A stretch of 64,000 nucleotides of DNA from Cognatundibacterium rivi (lineage in GTDB: Bacteria > Pseudomonadota > Gammaproteobacteria > Burkholderiales > Burkholderiaceae_D). The position numbers and the translations under genes were made by a program. Where the stretch lies: positions 124,001 through 188,000 of the forward strand of contig NZ_JAGSPK010000006.1 in NCBI RefSeq assembly GCF_018139565.1. Reading direction: 5' to 3'. Below the pieces are notes generated by a model. The model saw only the letters and a program-made list of their open reading frames with translations. It made no database searches and was not told where the DNA came from. How positions within the stretch are numbered: position 1 is the stretch's first letter; every line of letters starts with the position of its first letter. Below are positions 42,515 through 53,624 of the stretch, in pieces.

Positions 42515-43969
42515 TTATTCCGGTGCGCGCTGATGCCAGTCAGTGACTTGCTGATACTGATGCGCGATATTCAATAAACGTGCTTCATCAAAGTAATTGC
42601 CTATCAGTTGCAAGCCGACCGGACGTTTTGCATTTTTGTCGCCCTGACCGAAACCGCAAGGGATGGACATGCCGGGCAAACCGGCCAGACTGGTCGATAA
42701 AGTAAAAATATCGGCCAGATAGTTAGCGACCGGATCATCGGATTTGGAACCCAGATCCCATGCCACAGTTGGCGCCACCGGTCCCATAATGACATCGCAT
42801 TTTTCAAAGGCTGCGGCAAAATCCTGCGCAATCAGGCGGCGGATTTTTTGTGCCTGCAAGTAGTAGGCGTCGTAGTAACCATGCGATAACACATAGGCAC
42901 CGACCAGTATGCGACGCTTCACTTCTTCACCAAAACCTTCGGTACGCGATTTTTTGTACATATCGTTGAGGTCTTTGTAATCAGCTGCGCGGTGTCCGTA
43001 ACGCACGCCATCAAAACGACTCAGATTGGAAGATGCTTCTGCCGGAGCGATAACGTAATACACAGGAATCGAAAGCTCGGTTTTTGGCAGGGAAATATCC
43101 ACTAAAGTCGCGCCGAGTTTTTCATATTCGGAGAGCGCCGCCCGTACCGCCTGTTCCACATCCGGCGCCAGACCCGCGCCGAAAAATTCTTTCGGCACAC
43201 CAATGCGCAGACCCTGAATTGATTTGTTCAGGTCGCGATTGAAATCTTCCGGTTTGCGATCCAGCGAGGTGGAATCTTTTTCGTCAAAGCCGACCATGGC
43301 ATTGAGCAGCAGGCCACAGTCTTCGGCTGTCTGGGCCATTGGTCCACCTTGGTCGAGAGATGAGGCAAACGCGATCATGCCGTAACGGGAAACGCTGCTG
43401 TATGTGGGTTTGATGCCGGTGATGCCACAAAATGCGGCGGGCTGGCGAATCGAGCCGCCGGTATCCGTGCCCGTGGCTGCGGGTGTCAGCCGCGCTGCGA
43501 TCGCGGCAGCAGAACCGCCGGACGAGCCGCCAGGAACGGCGGTTTTATCCCATGGATTTTTGACTGCGCCGAAATACGAATTTTCATTCGCCGAACCCAT
43601 CGCGAATTCATCGCAATTCAGTTTGCCCAATGTGACCATGCCTGCTTCAGCCAGTTTTGTGACGACCGTTGCATCGAACGGACTGACATAGTTCTCCAGC
43701 ATGCGGGAGCCTGCGGTCGAGCGCAGATCTTTTGTGACAAAAATATCTTTATGAGCAATGGGGATGCCTGTCAGCGCTGTCGCATCGCCTTTAGCAAGAC
43801 GCGCATCGGCAGCGGCAGCCTGTTGCAGCGTCAGTGCGGTATCAACGTGCAGAAATGCATTCAGATCACTGGCCGCGATACGTCGCAGAAAGTGCTGTGC
43901 GAGTTCAGTCGCAGAAATCTGCTTGCTGTGCAGCAGTGCGGATAATTGGGCAAGAGTTTTGGTATGCAT
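42515..43969 (-). CDS. gatA: Aspartyl/glutamyl-tRNA amidotransferase subunit A
   Basis: The amidase subunit of GatCAB, releasing ammonia from glutamine. The amidase signature Lys-Ser-Ser triad is visible: IPIAHKDIF (Lys) and the [27 protein letters not shown] run (both serines). The ATG at 43969 with GGAAAAG upstream gives 484 residues; the longer frame runs into gatC. The gene lies 19 bp after gatC. Confidence 0.96.
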   Translation of the reverse strand: MHTKTLAQLSALLHSKQISATELAQHFLRRIAASDLNAFLHVDTALTLQQAAAADARLAKGDATALTGIPIAHKDIFVTKDLRSTAGSRMLENYVSPFDATVVTKLAEAGMVTLGKLNCDEFAMGSANENSYFGAVKNPWDKTAVPGGSSGGSAAAIAARLTPAATGTDTGGSIRQPAAFCGITGIKPTYSSVSRYGMIAFASSLDQGGPMAQTAEDCGLLLNAMVGFDEKDSTSLDRKPEDFNRDLNKSIQGLRIGVPKEFFGAGLAPDVEQAVRAALSEYEKLGATLVDISLPKTELSIPVYYVIAPAEASSNLSRFDGVRYGHRAADYKDLNDMYKKSRTEGFGEEVKRRILVGAYVLSHGYYDAYYLQAQKIRRLIAQDFAAAFEKCDVIMGPVAPTVAWDLGSKSDDPVANYLADIFTLSTSLAGLPGMSIPCGFGQGDKNAKRPVGLQLIGNYFDEARLLNIAHQYQQVTDWHQRAPE

Positions 43970-43988
43970 AGAATCTTTTCCGTGAAGC

Positions 43989-44291
43989 TTATTCAATGAC
44001 CTTAGGCACCAGATACAGGCCGTCCTGCGTTGCCGGTGCCGGCTTTTGGTATTCGTCGCGATGATTGGTTTCCGTAACCACATCCTCACGCAGACGCAGT
44101 GCGAGTTCGGGCAGCAGGGCGCCGATAGGGTGGCTCAGTGGTGCGACGCCAGTGGTATCAACGGCTTTTAATTGTTCCGCCAGTAAAAAAATACCATTCA
44201 GCTTATCAAGTGTGGAGTTCGCTTCGGAATCGGAAACTTCAAGCTTTGCCAGATTCGCGATGCGGGTAACATCATTAAGTGTCAGTGACAT
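43989..44291 (-). CDS. gatC: Aspartyl/glutamyl-tRNA amidotransferase subunit C
   Basis: The small subunit that wraps around and stabilises GatA. The 100-residue sequence has the typical [13 protein letters not shown]-terminus and the proline-rich late part ([25 protein letters not shown]). First gene of the gatC-gatA-gatB-pyrE unit. Confidence 0.94.
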   Translation of the reverse strand: MSLTLNDVTRIANLAKLEVSDSEANSTLDKLNGIFLLAEQLKAVDTTGVAPLSHPIGALLPELALRLREDVVTETNHRDEYQKPAPATQDGLYLVPKVIE

Positions 44292-44338
44292 GATTTAAGG
44301 GCGCGGCAAGGCGCAAAAGGGTGTCAGAAATAATGCAA

Positions 44339-44367
44339 AAAAATACAATTTCCGATACTGTATTTTT
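44339..44367. promoter_or_regulatory. Inverted repeat between divergent gatC and mreB
   Basis: A perfect 9-bp repeat, AAAAATACA / TGTATTTTT, with an 11-base spacer, 48 bp before gatC and 212 bp before mreB. A terminator makes no sense between divergent genes, so an operator or an upstream AT element is more likely. Confidence 0.35.
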
Positions 44368-44557
44368 AGGTGTTGGTATCGGGTAAATTTAAGAAGATTA
44401 TAAGGTAGAATGGCGGGTTAATGCCCTATAAGGTGCGCTAAATCCCCGAAGTTACCGCGGTCTGGCCTTGAATATGAGGATCAGCTTGATGCAGACAGGG
44501 TCAAATTTTGATCAAATTCAGTGGAACAGCGATCTGCTTGAGACGCTGTACACATAA

Positions 44558-45622
<1,065 letters not shown>

Positions 45623-45633
45623 AATTCTGGATC

Positions 45634-45657
45634 AGGCGGGAGTATGTCACCCCGCCT
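45634..45657 (+). other. GC-rich hairpin in the mreB-mreC gap
   Basis: AGGCGGG / CCCGCCT with a 10-base loop, 11 bp after the mreB stop. No T-run follows. It may be an mRNA processing or stability element that makes MreB more abundant than MreC, as wanted for a filament protein. Confidence 0.45.
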
Positions 45658-45869
45658 ATGCAGATCAGAGTATGAGTAATACGATCCGGCGAGGCATGGG
45701 ACCACAATGTATGTGTCTGTGAATGTAATTCATTGCCTTGTCGGTGGGACGCATCAGTTCTGCAGGTAGCAGAGTCGGCATTTATGTCGGCTTTTTGTTT
45801 TTTGAGCGCATGCACATAGCCCAGGCTTCTGCTGTGGATAGGTAACCGGTTTCTGACGATTGATATAGT

Positions 45870-46889
45870 ATGGATTACAGTCCGCCACCCCTCTTTAAGC
45901 AAGGTGCATCTGCACGTGTCAGAGCCGTTTTTTTTACCGTTTTTGCGGTTTTCCTGCTGGTCGTTGATTCTCGCCTGAATACTTTAACCTTTGCCCGTCA
46001 GGTATTAGGAACGGTGTTGTACCCGGCACAAATGATGGCAGTGATTCCTGCCGACATTGCGCGGCAGGTGTCACATTATTTTGTGACGCAAACTGATCTC
46101 GAAAAAGAGAATTCCCGCCTGAAACGCCAGCAAATGATCAATGCAGATTCTTTGCAGAAAACGGCTCAGCTCCAGTCGGAAAATAATCACTTGCGTAACT
46201 TGCTGGGTGCGCGTGAACGTTTGCCGGTGAAATCAGTTCTCGCTGAAATTATTTATGATGCCCGCGATGCCTCGACCAAAAAAGTCATCGTCGACCGAGG
46301 TATCAAAGATGGCGTCGCGCTGGGGCAACCAGTGATCGATGATCTTGGTGTCGTTGGTCAGGTCACGAGAGTTTTCCCATTCACTGCTGAAGTGACGTTG
46401 TTGTCGGATAAAAATCAGGCGATTCCAGTGCAGATACTCAGAAATGGTTTGCGCAGCGTGGCGTATGGACGCGGTAAGTCATCCTATCTTGATATGCGCC
46501 TGACCTCGAATGCAGATGTCAAAGTGGGTGATCAGCTCGTGACTTCGGGTATCGATGGTATTTATCCCGCCGGCCTGGCGGTCGCAAATGTTGTGCAAGT
46601 CGAAAATAAGGCGACGACCACTCTGGAAAACATTTTATGTGCTCCGATTGCTGGTATCGACAAGAATAAGCAATTGTTGATTTTGCAGGTATCGACGACC
46701 AATTTGCCGCGCCCTGACACCGAAGATGTGCGGGCGAAAAAAGAAAAATTCAATCGCAAAGTAACCCGTGACACCGCGCCGCCGGGAAGTGATGTGAAAC
46801 CGGTCGATCATCAGGCGGTCACGCAGGCTGACATGAAAGACGCGGTAAAGGAAGTGAAACCTGAAGATAAAAAGGAGGCAACAAAATGA
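45870..46889 (+). CDS. mreC: Rod-shape-determining protein MreC
   Basis: A bitopic periplasmic scaffold that contacts PBP2 and MreD. One membrane segment (about 17-35), a coiled coil (about 70-110) and the MreC beta-barrels (about 120-275; VIVDRGIKDGVALGQPVID, LVTSGIDGIYPAGLAVANV) are visible. A charged, lysine-rich tail of about 60 residues follows, making it 339 residues. The mreB-mreC gap of 247 bp is longer than usual. The stop overlaps mreD (ATGA). Confidence 0.93.
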   Translation: MDYSPPPLFKQGASARVRAVFFTVFAVFLLVVDSRLNTLTFARQVLGTVLYPAQMMAVIPADIARQVSHYFVTQTDLEKENSRLKRQQMINADSLQKTAQLQSENNHLRNLLGARERLPVKSVLAEIIYDARDASTKKVIVDRGIKDGVALGQPVIDDLGVVGQVTRVFPFTAEVTLLSDKNQAIPVQILRNGLRSVAYGRGKSSYLDMRLTSNADVKVGDQLVTSGIDGIYPAGLAVANVVQVENKATTTLENILCAPIAGIDKNKQLLILQVSTTNLPRPDTEDVRAKKEKFNRKVTRDTAPPGSDVKPVDHQAVTQADMKDAVKEVKPEDKKEATK

Positions 46890-47404
46890 ATCAGCCCCAT
46901 TACATTTTGTTGCCAGTGAATTCGCTGTTTATTGCGTTCAGTTTTATTGCCGCTTTTTTTCTGAATTTTTTACCTTGGGGTGGCATGGCTGGTGTGCCGG
47001 ATTTTGTCGCATTGGTATTGGTTTTCTGGAGTATTCATCAGCCGCTCAAGGTGGGAATCGGTGTCGCTTTTGCGATGGGGCTGGTGATGGATGTGCATGA
47101 TGCGATTTATCTTGGTGAAAACGCACTGGCCTATACCTTGTTGTCGTATTTTGCGATCACAATACACCGGCGTGTATTGTGGTTTCATCCTGTGACTCAG
47201 TGCCTGCATGTCTTTCCGTTGTTCCTGTTTGTACAAGGATTGCAGACGGGCGTCCGGTTGTTGATTGCACCAGAAGCGCATTTTCCTGGCTGGTTGTATT
47301 TCTCTCAGAGTCTGGTGACGACATTATTGTGGCCGGTAGCAACGCTGATTTTGCTGGCGCCACAACGACGTGCCATCGATAAAGACCATAACCGTCCTAT
47401 CTGA
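46886..47404 (+). CDS. mreD: Rod-shape-determining protein MreD
   Basis: A small inner-membrane protein of 172 residues with about five to six membrane segments, partner of MreC and PBP2. The PDFVALVLVFWSIHQPLKVGIG and MGLVMDVHDAIYLGENALAYTLLSY segments are typical of MreD. Confidence 0.92.
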   Translation: MNQPHYILLPVNSLFIAFSFIAAFFLNFLPWGGMAGVPDFVALVLVFWSIHQPLKVGIGVAFAMGLVMDVHDAIYLGENALAYTLLSYFAITIHRRVLWFHPVTQCLHVFPLFLFVQGLQTGVRLLIAPEAHFPGWLYFSQSLVTTLLWPVATLILLAPQRRAIDKDHNRPI

Positions 47405-47462
47405 ACCGCTGTGACCGTGTGTCAACAGTGTGCCGCATGCTGCTGAGTAAATTGAAGAAATC

Positions 47463-49463
47463 ATGACTGAACTAAAGAACACCGAGCGCGAGCTTTATCT
47501 TTTTCGCCTGCGGCTGATTTTCCTCGGCATATTTGTGCTCGCCTGTTTTTCTGCGTTGGTCACACGTTTTGTCTGGCTACAGATCGTCAAGCATGACGAT
47601 TACGTTTTACTGGCGGATGAAAACCGCATTGATGTTGTTCCGGTGGTGCCTAACCGTGGCCTGATTCTGGACAGGAATGGCGTCATTCTCGCCAGAAATT
47701 ATTCAGCTTATACGCTGGAGATTACTGCGTCCAAGATCAATCAGGATATGGACGTGCTGATCGATGAGTTGGCGGATTTAGTCGATATTCAACCTAAGCA
47801 TCGCAAGCGTTTCCGCAAATTGCTGGAAGATTCCAAGAGCTTTGAAAGTGTTCCCATCCGTACCCGTTTAACCGATGAAGAAGTTGCCCGGTTTACTGCA
47901 CAACGCTTTCGCTTTCCCGGGGTCGATATACAAGCTCGCTTATTCCGCCAATATCCTCAGGGCGATGTGGCTTCGCATGTGATTGGCTACATTGGTCGTA
48001 TCAGCACAAAAGATGCTGAAATCATCGATGACATGGAAGACAGTGCGAATTACAACGGGACGGACTACATCGGTAAGGAAGGTCTGGAAAAAAGCTACGA
48101 AAAGATTTTGCATGGAAGTACCGGGTTTGAAGAGGTGGAAGTGTCCGCCGGTGGCCGTGCTGTGCGCACTTTATCGCGCACGCCACCGACGTCTGGTAAG
48201 AACCTGATTTTGTCGGTCGATATTGAACTGCAGAAAGTCATTGAAGAAGCATTTGGTGATCGTCGTGGTGCGCTGGTCGCGATTGAACCGGCGACCGGTG
48301 ATGTATTGGCATTCGTGTCCAAACCGACCTACGATCCGAATTTATTTGTCGAGGGAATCGACCAGCAAAGTTGGAACGAGCTCAATACGTCGGAAGACAA
48401 GCCGCTGTTAAATCGGCCACTGACCGGAGCCTATCCGCCCGGCTCGACCTATAAACCGTTTATGGCGCTGGCGGCATTGGAACTGGGCAAACGGACTGCA
48501 ACGCAAGCGATTGCTGATCCCGGTTTTTTTGCGTTTGGTAATCACATTTTTAAAGACGATAAACCCGGTGGTCACGGCATGGTGGATATGTACCGATCGA
48601 TCGTGCAATCGTGTGATACGTATTACTACATGTTGGCCAATGACATGGGTGTCGATGCGATGCACGATTTTATGAAGCCTTTTGGTTTCGGACAAAAAAC
48701 GGGTATTGATCTTGAACATGAGCGTACCGGTTTGCTGCCGTCGACTGCATGGAAACGTACTGCGTTTAAAAAGCCTGCACAACAACGCTGGATACCGGGT
48801 GACACGATTTCACTGGGCATAGGACAAGGGCAAAATACTTTTACGCCTTTACAGATGGCACATGCAATTGCAACGCTGGCCAATAACGGTGTTGTGATGA
48901 AGCCGCATCTGGTAAAGATGACGGAAGATCCTCAAACCCGCGCCCGTACCCTGACGGTACCCAAAGAGAGTTTCCGTATTCCATTGAAGCAGGAAAACAT
49001 CGATTTTATTAAGAATGCGATGGTGGGGGTAGTGAAAGAGGGAACTTCCGCGCGCGTGTTTGCGAACGCAGAATATGTCTCTGGCGGTAAAACCGGAACA
49101 GCGCAGGTCATCAGTATCAAGAAAAATGAAAAGTACGATGCTAAGCGGATGGCGGTCAGACATCTGGATCACTCTTTGTACACCGCATTCGCGCCCGCCG
49201 ATCAACCTAAAATTGCATTGGCAATTATCGTAGAGAATGGTGGTTTCGGCTCGGAGGCGGCCGCACCTATCGTACGTAAGGCGTTGGATTATTATTTACT
49301 GGGAAAACGCCCTGAGGTTAAGGAAAACAAAGAACTTCCTGCACCGGTGCCAAAGGCGCAAAGTGACATGACTCTGTACCGCTCTGATGCTGAAGTAAAA
49401 AATCCACCTGAGCCAGCCCCGGGCCCGAAACCCGGTGGCGAAACAACTGGGAATAAGGACTGA
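47463..49463 (+). CDS. mrdA: Penicillin-binding protein 2
   Basis: The monofunctional transpeptidase of rod elongation. It has an N-terminal membrane anchor (about 17-38), a dimerisation/pedestal domain and a transpeptidase domain with SxxK in PPGSTYKPF (about 328), the SCD triad motif and KTGTAQ (about 542). 666 residues is normal; the Pro-rich last 40 residues are variable in the family. Followed 2 bp later by rodA, its glycosyltransferase partner. Confidence 0.96.
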   Translation: MTELKNTERELYLFRLRLIFLGIFVLACFSALVTRFVWLQIVKHDDYVLLADENRIDVVPVVPNRGLILDRNGVILARNYSAYTLEITASKINQDMDVLIDELADLVDIQPKHRKRFRKLLEDSKSFESVPIRTRLTDEEVARFTAQRFRFPGVDIQARLFRQYPQGDVASHVIGYIGRISTKDAEIIDDMEDSANYNGTDYIGKEGLEKSYEKILHGSTGFEEVEVSAGGRAVRTLSRTPPTSGKNLILSVDIELQKVIEEAFGDRRGALVAIEPATGDVLAFVSKPTYDPNLFVEGIDQQSWNELNTSEDKPLLNRPLTGAYPPGSTYKPFMALAALELGKRTATQAIADPGFFAFGNHIFKDDKPGGHGMVDMYRSIVQSCDTYYYMLANDMGVDAMHDFMKPFGFGQKTGIDLEHERTGLLPSTAWKRTAFKKPAQQRWIPGDTISLGIGQGQNTFTPLQMAHAIATLANNGVVMKPHLVKMTEDPQTRARTLTVPKESFRIPLKQENIDFIKNAMVGVVKEGTSARVFANAEYVSGGKTGTAQVISIKKNEKYDAKRMAVRHLDHSLYTAFAPADQPKIALAIIVENGGFGSEAAAPIVRKALDYYLLGKRPEVKENKELPAPVPKAQSDMTLYRSDAEVKNPPEPAPGPKPGGETTGNKD

Positions 49464-49465
49464 TC

Positions 49466-50578
49466 ATGCATAATTTCGGTGTCTACTGGCGTTCCTTACG
49501 TTCTCGCATCATGGTGTTTGATGCGCCGTTGGCCATCATCATTTTTCTGATTTTATCTTGCGGTGTGGTGACGCTGTATTCTGCAGGGATTGATTTCCCT
49601 GGCAGGCTTGAAGATCAGTTGCGTAATATCGTCGTGTCATTTGTCATTATGTGGATAGTGGCGAATATTCCACCACGCACGCTGATGCGGTTCGCCATTC
49701 CGATTTACACATTCGGTGTCGCCTTACTGATCGCCGTTGCCGTATTCGGGATGGTGAAAAAAGGTTCGCGCCGATGGATCAATGTCGGCATTGTGATTCA
49801 GCCTTCGGAAATGATGAAAATTGCGACGCCGTTGATGCTGGCCTGGTATTTTCAGAAAAAAGAAGGCGCATTACATTTCAAGGATTTTGTCATCGCGACA
49901 GTGATACTCGGTGTACCAGTAGGGTTGATTGCCAGACAGCCAGATTTGGGCACAGCCTTATTAGTGGTGGCGGCTGGATTCACCGTGATCTTTCTGGCTG
50001 GGCTCTCTTGGAAAGTTTTATTATCGATCGTCGCATTTATCGCCGTGGTGACGCCGACAGTGATCTGGCCATACCTGCTGCATGATTATCAGAAAGACCG
50101 GGTGCTGACGATGCTGGATCCAACGCGCGATCCTTTAGGTAAGGGCTTTCATATTATTCAATCGACGATTGCGGTGGGCTCCGGAGGCTTGACCGGCAAA
50201 GGCTTGCTCAAAGGAACGCAAGCACATCTGGAATTTATTCCTGAACGTACGACGGATTTTATCTTTGCCGTTTTTTCAGAAGAATTCGGCTTTATCGGTA
50301 ATGCGGTTCTGGTGACCTTGTATTTTTTACTAATCGTTCGCTGTCTGATGATCGCCGCGAATGCACCCACGATGTTTTCCCGTTTGCTGGCCGGTTCTGT
50401 GTCTATGATATTCTTTACTTATGCGTTCGTGAATATGGGCATGGTAAGTGGTATTTTACCGGTGGTCGGCGTTCCATTACCTTTCCTCAGTTACGGTGGT
50501 ACCGCGTTGGTGACCTTGGGAATGGCGGCAGGAATTATGATGAGTGTGCAGCGTAATCGTAAGCTGGTGCAGACATGA
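49466..50578 (+). CDS. rodA: Peptidoglycan glycosyltransferase RodA
   Basis: The SEDS-family polymerase that works with PBP2. Polytopic, 370 residues, with the conserved KKGSRRWINVG loop, RQPDLGTAL, the large periplasmic loop and the VPLPFLSYGGT signature near the C-terminus. Its stop overlaps the rlpA start (ATGA). Confidence 0.96.
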   Translation: MHNFGVYWRSLRSRIMVFDAPLAIIIFLILSCGVVTLYSAGIDFPGRLEDQLRNIVVSFVIMWIVANIPPRTLMRFAIPIYTFGVALLIAVAVFGMVKKGSRRWINVGIVIQPSEMMKIATPLMLAWYFQKKEGALHFKDFVIATVILGVPVGLIARQPDLGTALLVVAAGFTVIFLAGLSWKVLLSIVAFIAVVTPTVIWPYLLHDYQKDRVLTMLDPTRDPLGKGFHIIQSTIAVGSGGLTGKGLLKGTQAHLEFIPERTTDFIFAVFSEEFGFIGNAVLVTLYFLLIVRCLMIAANAPTMFSRLLAGSVSMIFFTYAFVNMGMVSGILPVVGVPLPFLSYGGTALVTLGMAAGIMMSVQRNRKLVQT

Positions 50579-51660
50579 AAATTTTCTTTTCTCAGACAGT
50601 CAATTTCAGACGACCGGCCTTGCTGCTGGCGTCAGCGTCATCTGTATTATTAGCCGCTTGCGGCATTGCACCTAAGCAGCCCATCATCATTGCAGATCAT
50701 CCCCGCCCTGCATCAAGCACTAAATCTGCTACGATGACCGCGCCCGCTCTGCCAAAAGCCAACTCAGGTAAAGGTGGATATTACAAAGATGATGGCCCTG
50801 GCGATAATCCACCGGAAGGATTGGAGTTTACGGTCGATCCGATTCCTGTCGTTGAAGATTTTGCGAGGGGCGCTAACCGACCCTACGTAGTTTTTGGCAA
50901 GACCTACACACCGATTACCGACACGACTACGCCCTATGTGCAGCGCGGTGTTGGCAGCTGGTACGGTAAAAAATTTCACGGACAGAAAACCTCGTCCGGC
51001 GAGCTGTACGATATGTACAAAATTACGGCTGCACATCCTACTTTACCTATTCCATCGTATGCCAGAGTAACCAACCTGTCGAATGGTAAGCAGATTATTG
51101 TGCGCATTAATGATCGTGGGCCATTTCATTCAAGCCGCATCGTTGATTTGTCGTACACGGCGGCACTGAAACTCGATATTCTCGGTAAAGGAAGCAGCCA
51201 GATTGAAGTTGAGCGTTTACTTCCAGCAGACATCGAGCGTATGGCGGAGAATCGTAAAAATCAGCCACAGACGACAGTGGCTACTGCAAGTAATGACAAT
51301 GTCGCCAGACCTGCTGCCGTGGTACAGGCAGTTTCAGTACAGGCAAACAATCAAATAACGATGGAGGAATTGCTTGCTGCGCAGGATAATCGCCCAGTAG
51401 AAAAACTGACCCCGCCTGTGCAGGCGAGTGGCGGTTATTACCTGCAATTCGGCGCTTACGCAATCCGTTCAAATGCCGAATCCATCATGGCCCATCTGAA
51501 AAATCGCATTGAGAACCGCTTGCCGGGTTTTGATATCGTGCAGCAAGGCAGTTTGTATCGCCTCGTCAGCGGTCCTTTCAGCAGCCGTTCCGAGGCAATG
51601 TCGGCGATTGCGCAAGCGGGCGATTTGGGTGTCGGACGCCCGCTGGTTGTGCAGCGTTAG
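50575..51660 (+). CDS. rlpA: RlpA septal-ring lytic transglycosylase family lipoprotein
   Basis: An outer-membrane lipoprotein of 361 residues with lipobox LLAAC. The double-psi beta-barrel domain (about 123-215; VGSWYGKKFHGQKTSSGE, NDRGPFHSSRIVDLSYTAA) carries the conserved residues of active RlpA. The C-terminal SPOR domain (about 285-361; YYLQFGAYAIRSNAESI) binds glycan stripped of stem peptides at division sites. It overlaps the convergent rsmI gene by 4 bp. Confidence 0.93.
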   Translation: MKIFFSQTVNFRRPALLLASASSVLLAACGIAPKQPIIIADHPRPASSTKSATMTAPALPKANSGKGGYYKDDGPGDNPPEGLEFTVDPIPVVEDFARGANRPYVVFGKTYTPITDTTTPYVQRGVGSWYGKKFHGQKTSSGELYDMYKITAAHPTLPIPSYARVTNLSNGKQIIVRINDRGPFHSSRIVDLSYTAALKLDILGKGSSQIEVERLLPADIERMAENRKNQPQTTVATASNDNVARPAAVVQAVSVQANNQITMEELLAAQDNRPVEKLTPPVQASGGYYLQFGAYAIRSNAESIMAHLKNRIENRLPGFDIVQQGSLYRLVSGPFSSRSEAMSAIAQAGDLGVGRPLVVQR

Positions 51661-52565
51661 TCTGCGGCTTTCATTTCCAGCGCAAGCTGATACAGCGCAT
51701 TTTTTTTCAGACCGGTCAGTTGCGCAGCTAATCCTGCAGCCTGTTTGACTGAACACTCTTCCAGCAAAATACTGAGCACGCGGCGCGCTTCGCTATCGTC
51801 GTTGCTTTCCGCGACCGGCTTGGCATCGACCAGAATCACATACTCGCCTTTTTCGCGGTGGCTATCGGCACTCAGCCACGCTGGTGCATCACTGAGTGCA
51901 CAGCGGTGAATTTCTTCAAATAGTTTGGTGAGTTCACGTGCCAGCACGATCTGTCTCTCACCGCCAAACACCGTGAGCATCGCCTGAACCGTATCGGTAA
52001 TACGGTGCGGTGCTTCGTAAAAAATCAGCGTTGCATCTGTGCTTTCAAGCTTGTGCAGCATGCTGTCGCGTTGCCCTGCTTTTGCCGGTAAAAAGCCGAC
52101 AAAGTAAAAGCGCTCGTGCAATAGCCCGCTGGCAGATAACGCACTGATGGCAGCCGATGCGCCAGGTAAGGGAGTCACATGAACGCCGGATTGCTTCAAC
52201 ACTTCAACGATTTTTGCGCCAGGATCAGAAATCCCCGGCGTACCGGCGTCAGACACCAGCGCAATACGTTCGCCCGCTCGCAGGCGCGTCAGAATTTTTT
52301 CTGCAACTTCCCGTTCGTTATGCTGATGTGCTGCGATCAGTGGTTTATTGATACCATAGCGCGAAAATAATTGTGCCGTATTCCGGGTGTCTTCGCAGGC
52401 AACCGCATCGATCAGAGAAAGCAGATGCAAGGCTCGTAAAGAAATATCGGCGATATTTCCAATCGGTGTCGCGACTACATATAATGTGCCAGCCGGATAT
52501 TGTTGTCGGGTGACGGCTTCAATAATGGTATTGCTCGTGAACAGTGTGGATTCTGTGCTATTCAT
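51657..52565 (-). CDS. rsmI: 16S rRNA (cytidine-1402-2'-O)-methyltransferase
   Basis: A SAM-dependent tetrapyrrole-methylase fold enzyme that modifies C1402 in the ribosomal P site. Markers: GTLYVVATPIGNIADISLRAL, CEDTRNTAQLFSRYGI, ALVSDAGTPGISDPG and the FYEAPHRITDTV segment. 302 residues, including the C-terminal helical domain. It is divergent from yraN, an arrangement shared with the E. coli yraL/yraN region, except that lpoA is missing here. Confidence 0.95.
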   Translation of the reverse strand: MNSTESTLFTSNTIIEAVTRQQYPAGTLYVVATPIGNIADISLRALHLLSLIDAVACEDTRNTAQLFSRYGINKPLIAAHQHNEREVAEKILTRLRAGERIALVSDAGTPGISDPGAKIVEVLKQSGVHVTPLPGASAAISALSASGLLHERFYFVGFLPAKAGQRDSMLHKLESTDATLIFYEAPHRITDTVQAMLTVFGGERQIVLARELTKLFEEIHRCALSDAPAWLSADSHREKGEYVILVDAKPVAESNDDSEARRVLSILLEECSVKQAAGLAAQLTGLKKNALYQLALEMKAAD

Positions 52566-52606
52566 ACCTGTTCATTCCAATTTAATCAAAACCAGATTGT
52601 ACGACA

Positions 52607-52993
52607 ATGAGACGTGCGCCGACGCTGTCAGATGCAAACGAAGACAAACGTACCAGTCGCCGCCGTACAGGCGATGAAGGGGAGTTACAAGCGCTGCACT
52701 ATCTGGAGCAAGCCGGTCTGCGTTTGATACAAAAAAATTTTTTGTGCAAAGGCGGCGAGATTGATCTCATTATGCGCGATGGCGATAGCCTGGTATTTAT
52801 TGAAGTAAGAACGCGCAGCTCCATACAATTTGGGGGAGCGCTTGCCAGCGTGACTCCTGCCAAGCAAAAGAAAATGTGGCATGCTGCCCAGGTTTTTTTG
52901 CTTCAACAGAGCGGGCAACCTGCATGTCGTTTCGATGTTGTTGCGATTGATGCGGGTAAAATCCATTGGTTACAAAACGTAATTCTAGGCTAG
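52607..52993 (+). CDS. yraN: UPF0102 nuclease-fold protein YraN
   Basis: A 128-residue protein of the endonuclease-like YraN family. The nuclease-type core is GGEIDLIMRDGDSLVFIEVRTRSS (with intact E-I-D and E-V-R). N-terminal 20 residues are basic and probably disordered. The cellular role of the family is not settled. It starts a plus-strand unit with the SIS and BON genes. Confidence 0.88.
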   Translation: MRRAPTLSDANEDKRTSRRRTGDEGELQALHYLEQAGLRLIQKNFLCKGGEIDLIMRDGDSLVFIEVRTRSSIQFGGALASVTPAKQKKMWHAAQVFLLQQSGQPACRFDVVAIDAGKIHWLQNVILG

Positions 52994-53018
52994 TCCCTGC
53001 CTTATAATCTGACACACT

Positions 53019-53624
53019 ATGACAAACCAACTAAACCAACGTATCTTGGCGCACTTTCAAGAAAGTGCTGAATTAAAAATCCAGGCTGCCAACGAACTGG
53101 CCGTGCCTATTTCACAGGCCGTGGAACTCATGTTTCTGGCACTGTCTAACGGTAACAAAATCCTGGCATGTGGCAATGGCGGTTCGGCTGCAGATTGTCA
53201 GCATTTTGCGGCCGAGTTGGTTGGGCGATTTGAACGTGAACGCTTGCCTTTACCGGCGATGGCGCTGACGACAGATACCTCTATCATGACTGCAGTTGCG
53301 AATGATTACAGCTTTCAGGAAGTATTTTCGAAGCAGGTGCAGGCGTTTGGTCAGTCCGGTGATATTTTGCTGGCGATTTCGACTTCCGGTAATTCAACCA
53401 GTGTGGTGAATGCAATCAATGCTGCTCTTGAGCGTGATATGCGTATCGTTGCCTTTACCGGAAAAGGTGGTGGTGAAATTAGGAAGTTGTTAAGCGAAGC
53501 GGATGTACATATCTGTGTTCCGCATGATCGTACTGCGCGAATTCAGGAAGTGCATTTGTTAACGATACATTGTATTTGCGATGGTATTGATGCCGCGCTA
53601 TTTGGAGGTGATGCAGATGATTAA
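53019..53624 (+). CDS. SIS-domain protein, DiaA/GmhA family
   Basis: A 201-residue sugar-isomerase fold protein. [21 protein letters not shown] and [15 protein letters not shown] are the phosphosugar loops, and [14 protein letters not shown] carries the histidine of GmhA-like enzymes. Sequence fits both phosphoheptose isomerase and the DnaA-binding initiator DiaA. The position between yraN and a yraP-like gene favours DiaA; lack of other heptose genes nearby points the same way. Its last 8 bp overlap the next gene. Confidence 0.8.
   Translation: MTNQLNQRILAHFQESAELKIQAANELAVPISQAVELMFLALSNGNKILACGNGGSAADCQHFAAELVGRFERERLPLPAMALTTDTSIMTAVANDYSFQEVFSKQVQAFGQSGDILLAISTSGNSTSVVNAINAALERDMRIVAFTGKGGGEIRKLLSEADVHICVPHDRTARIQEVHLLTIHCICDGIDAALFGGDADD

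Noticed and set aside
44339-44367. Terminator between gatC and mreB
   Set aside because: The two genes diverge, so nothing needs terminating there; an operator is more plausible.
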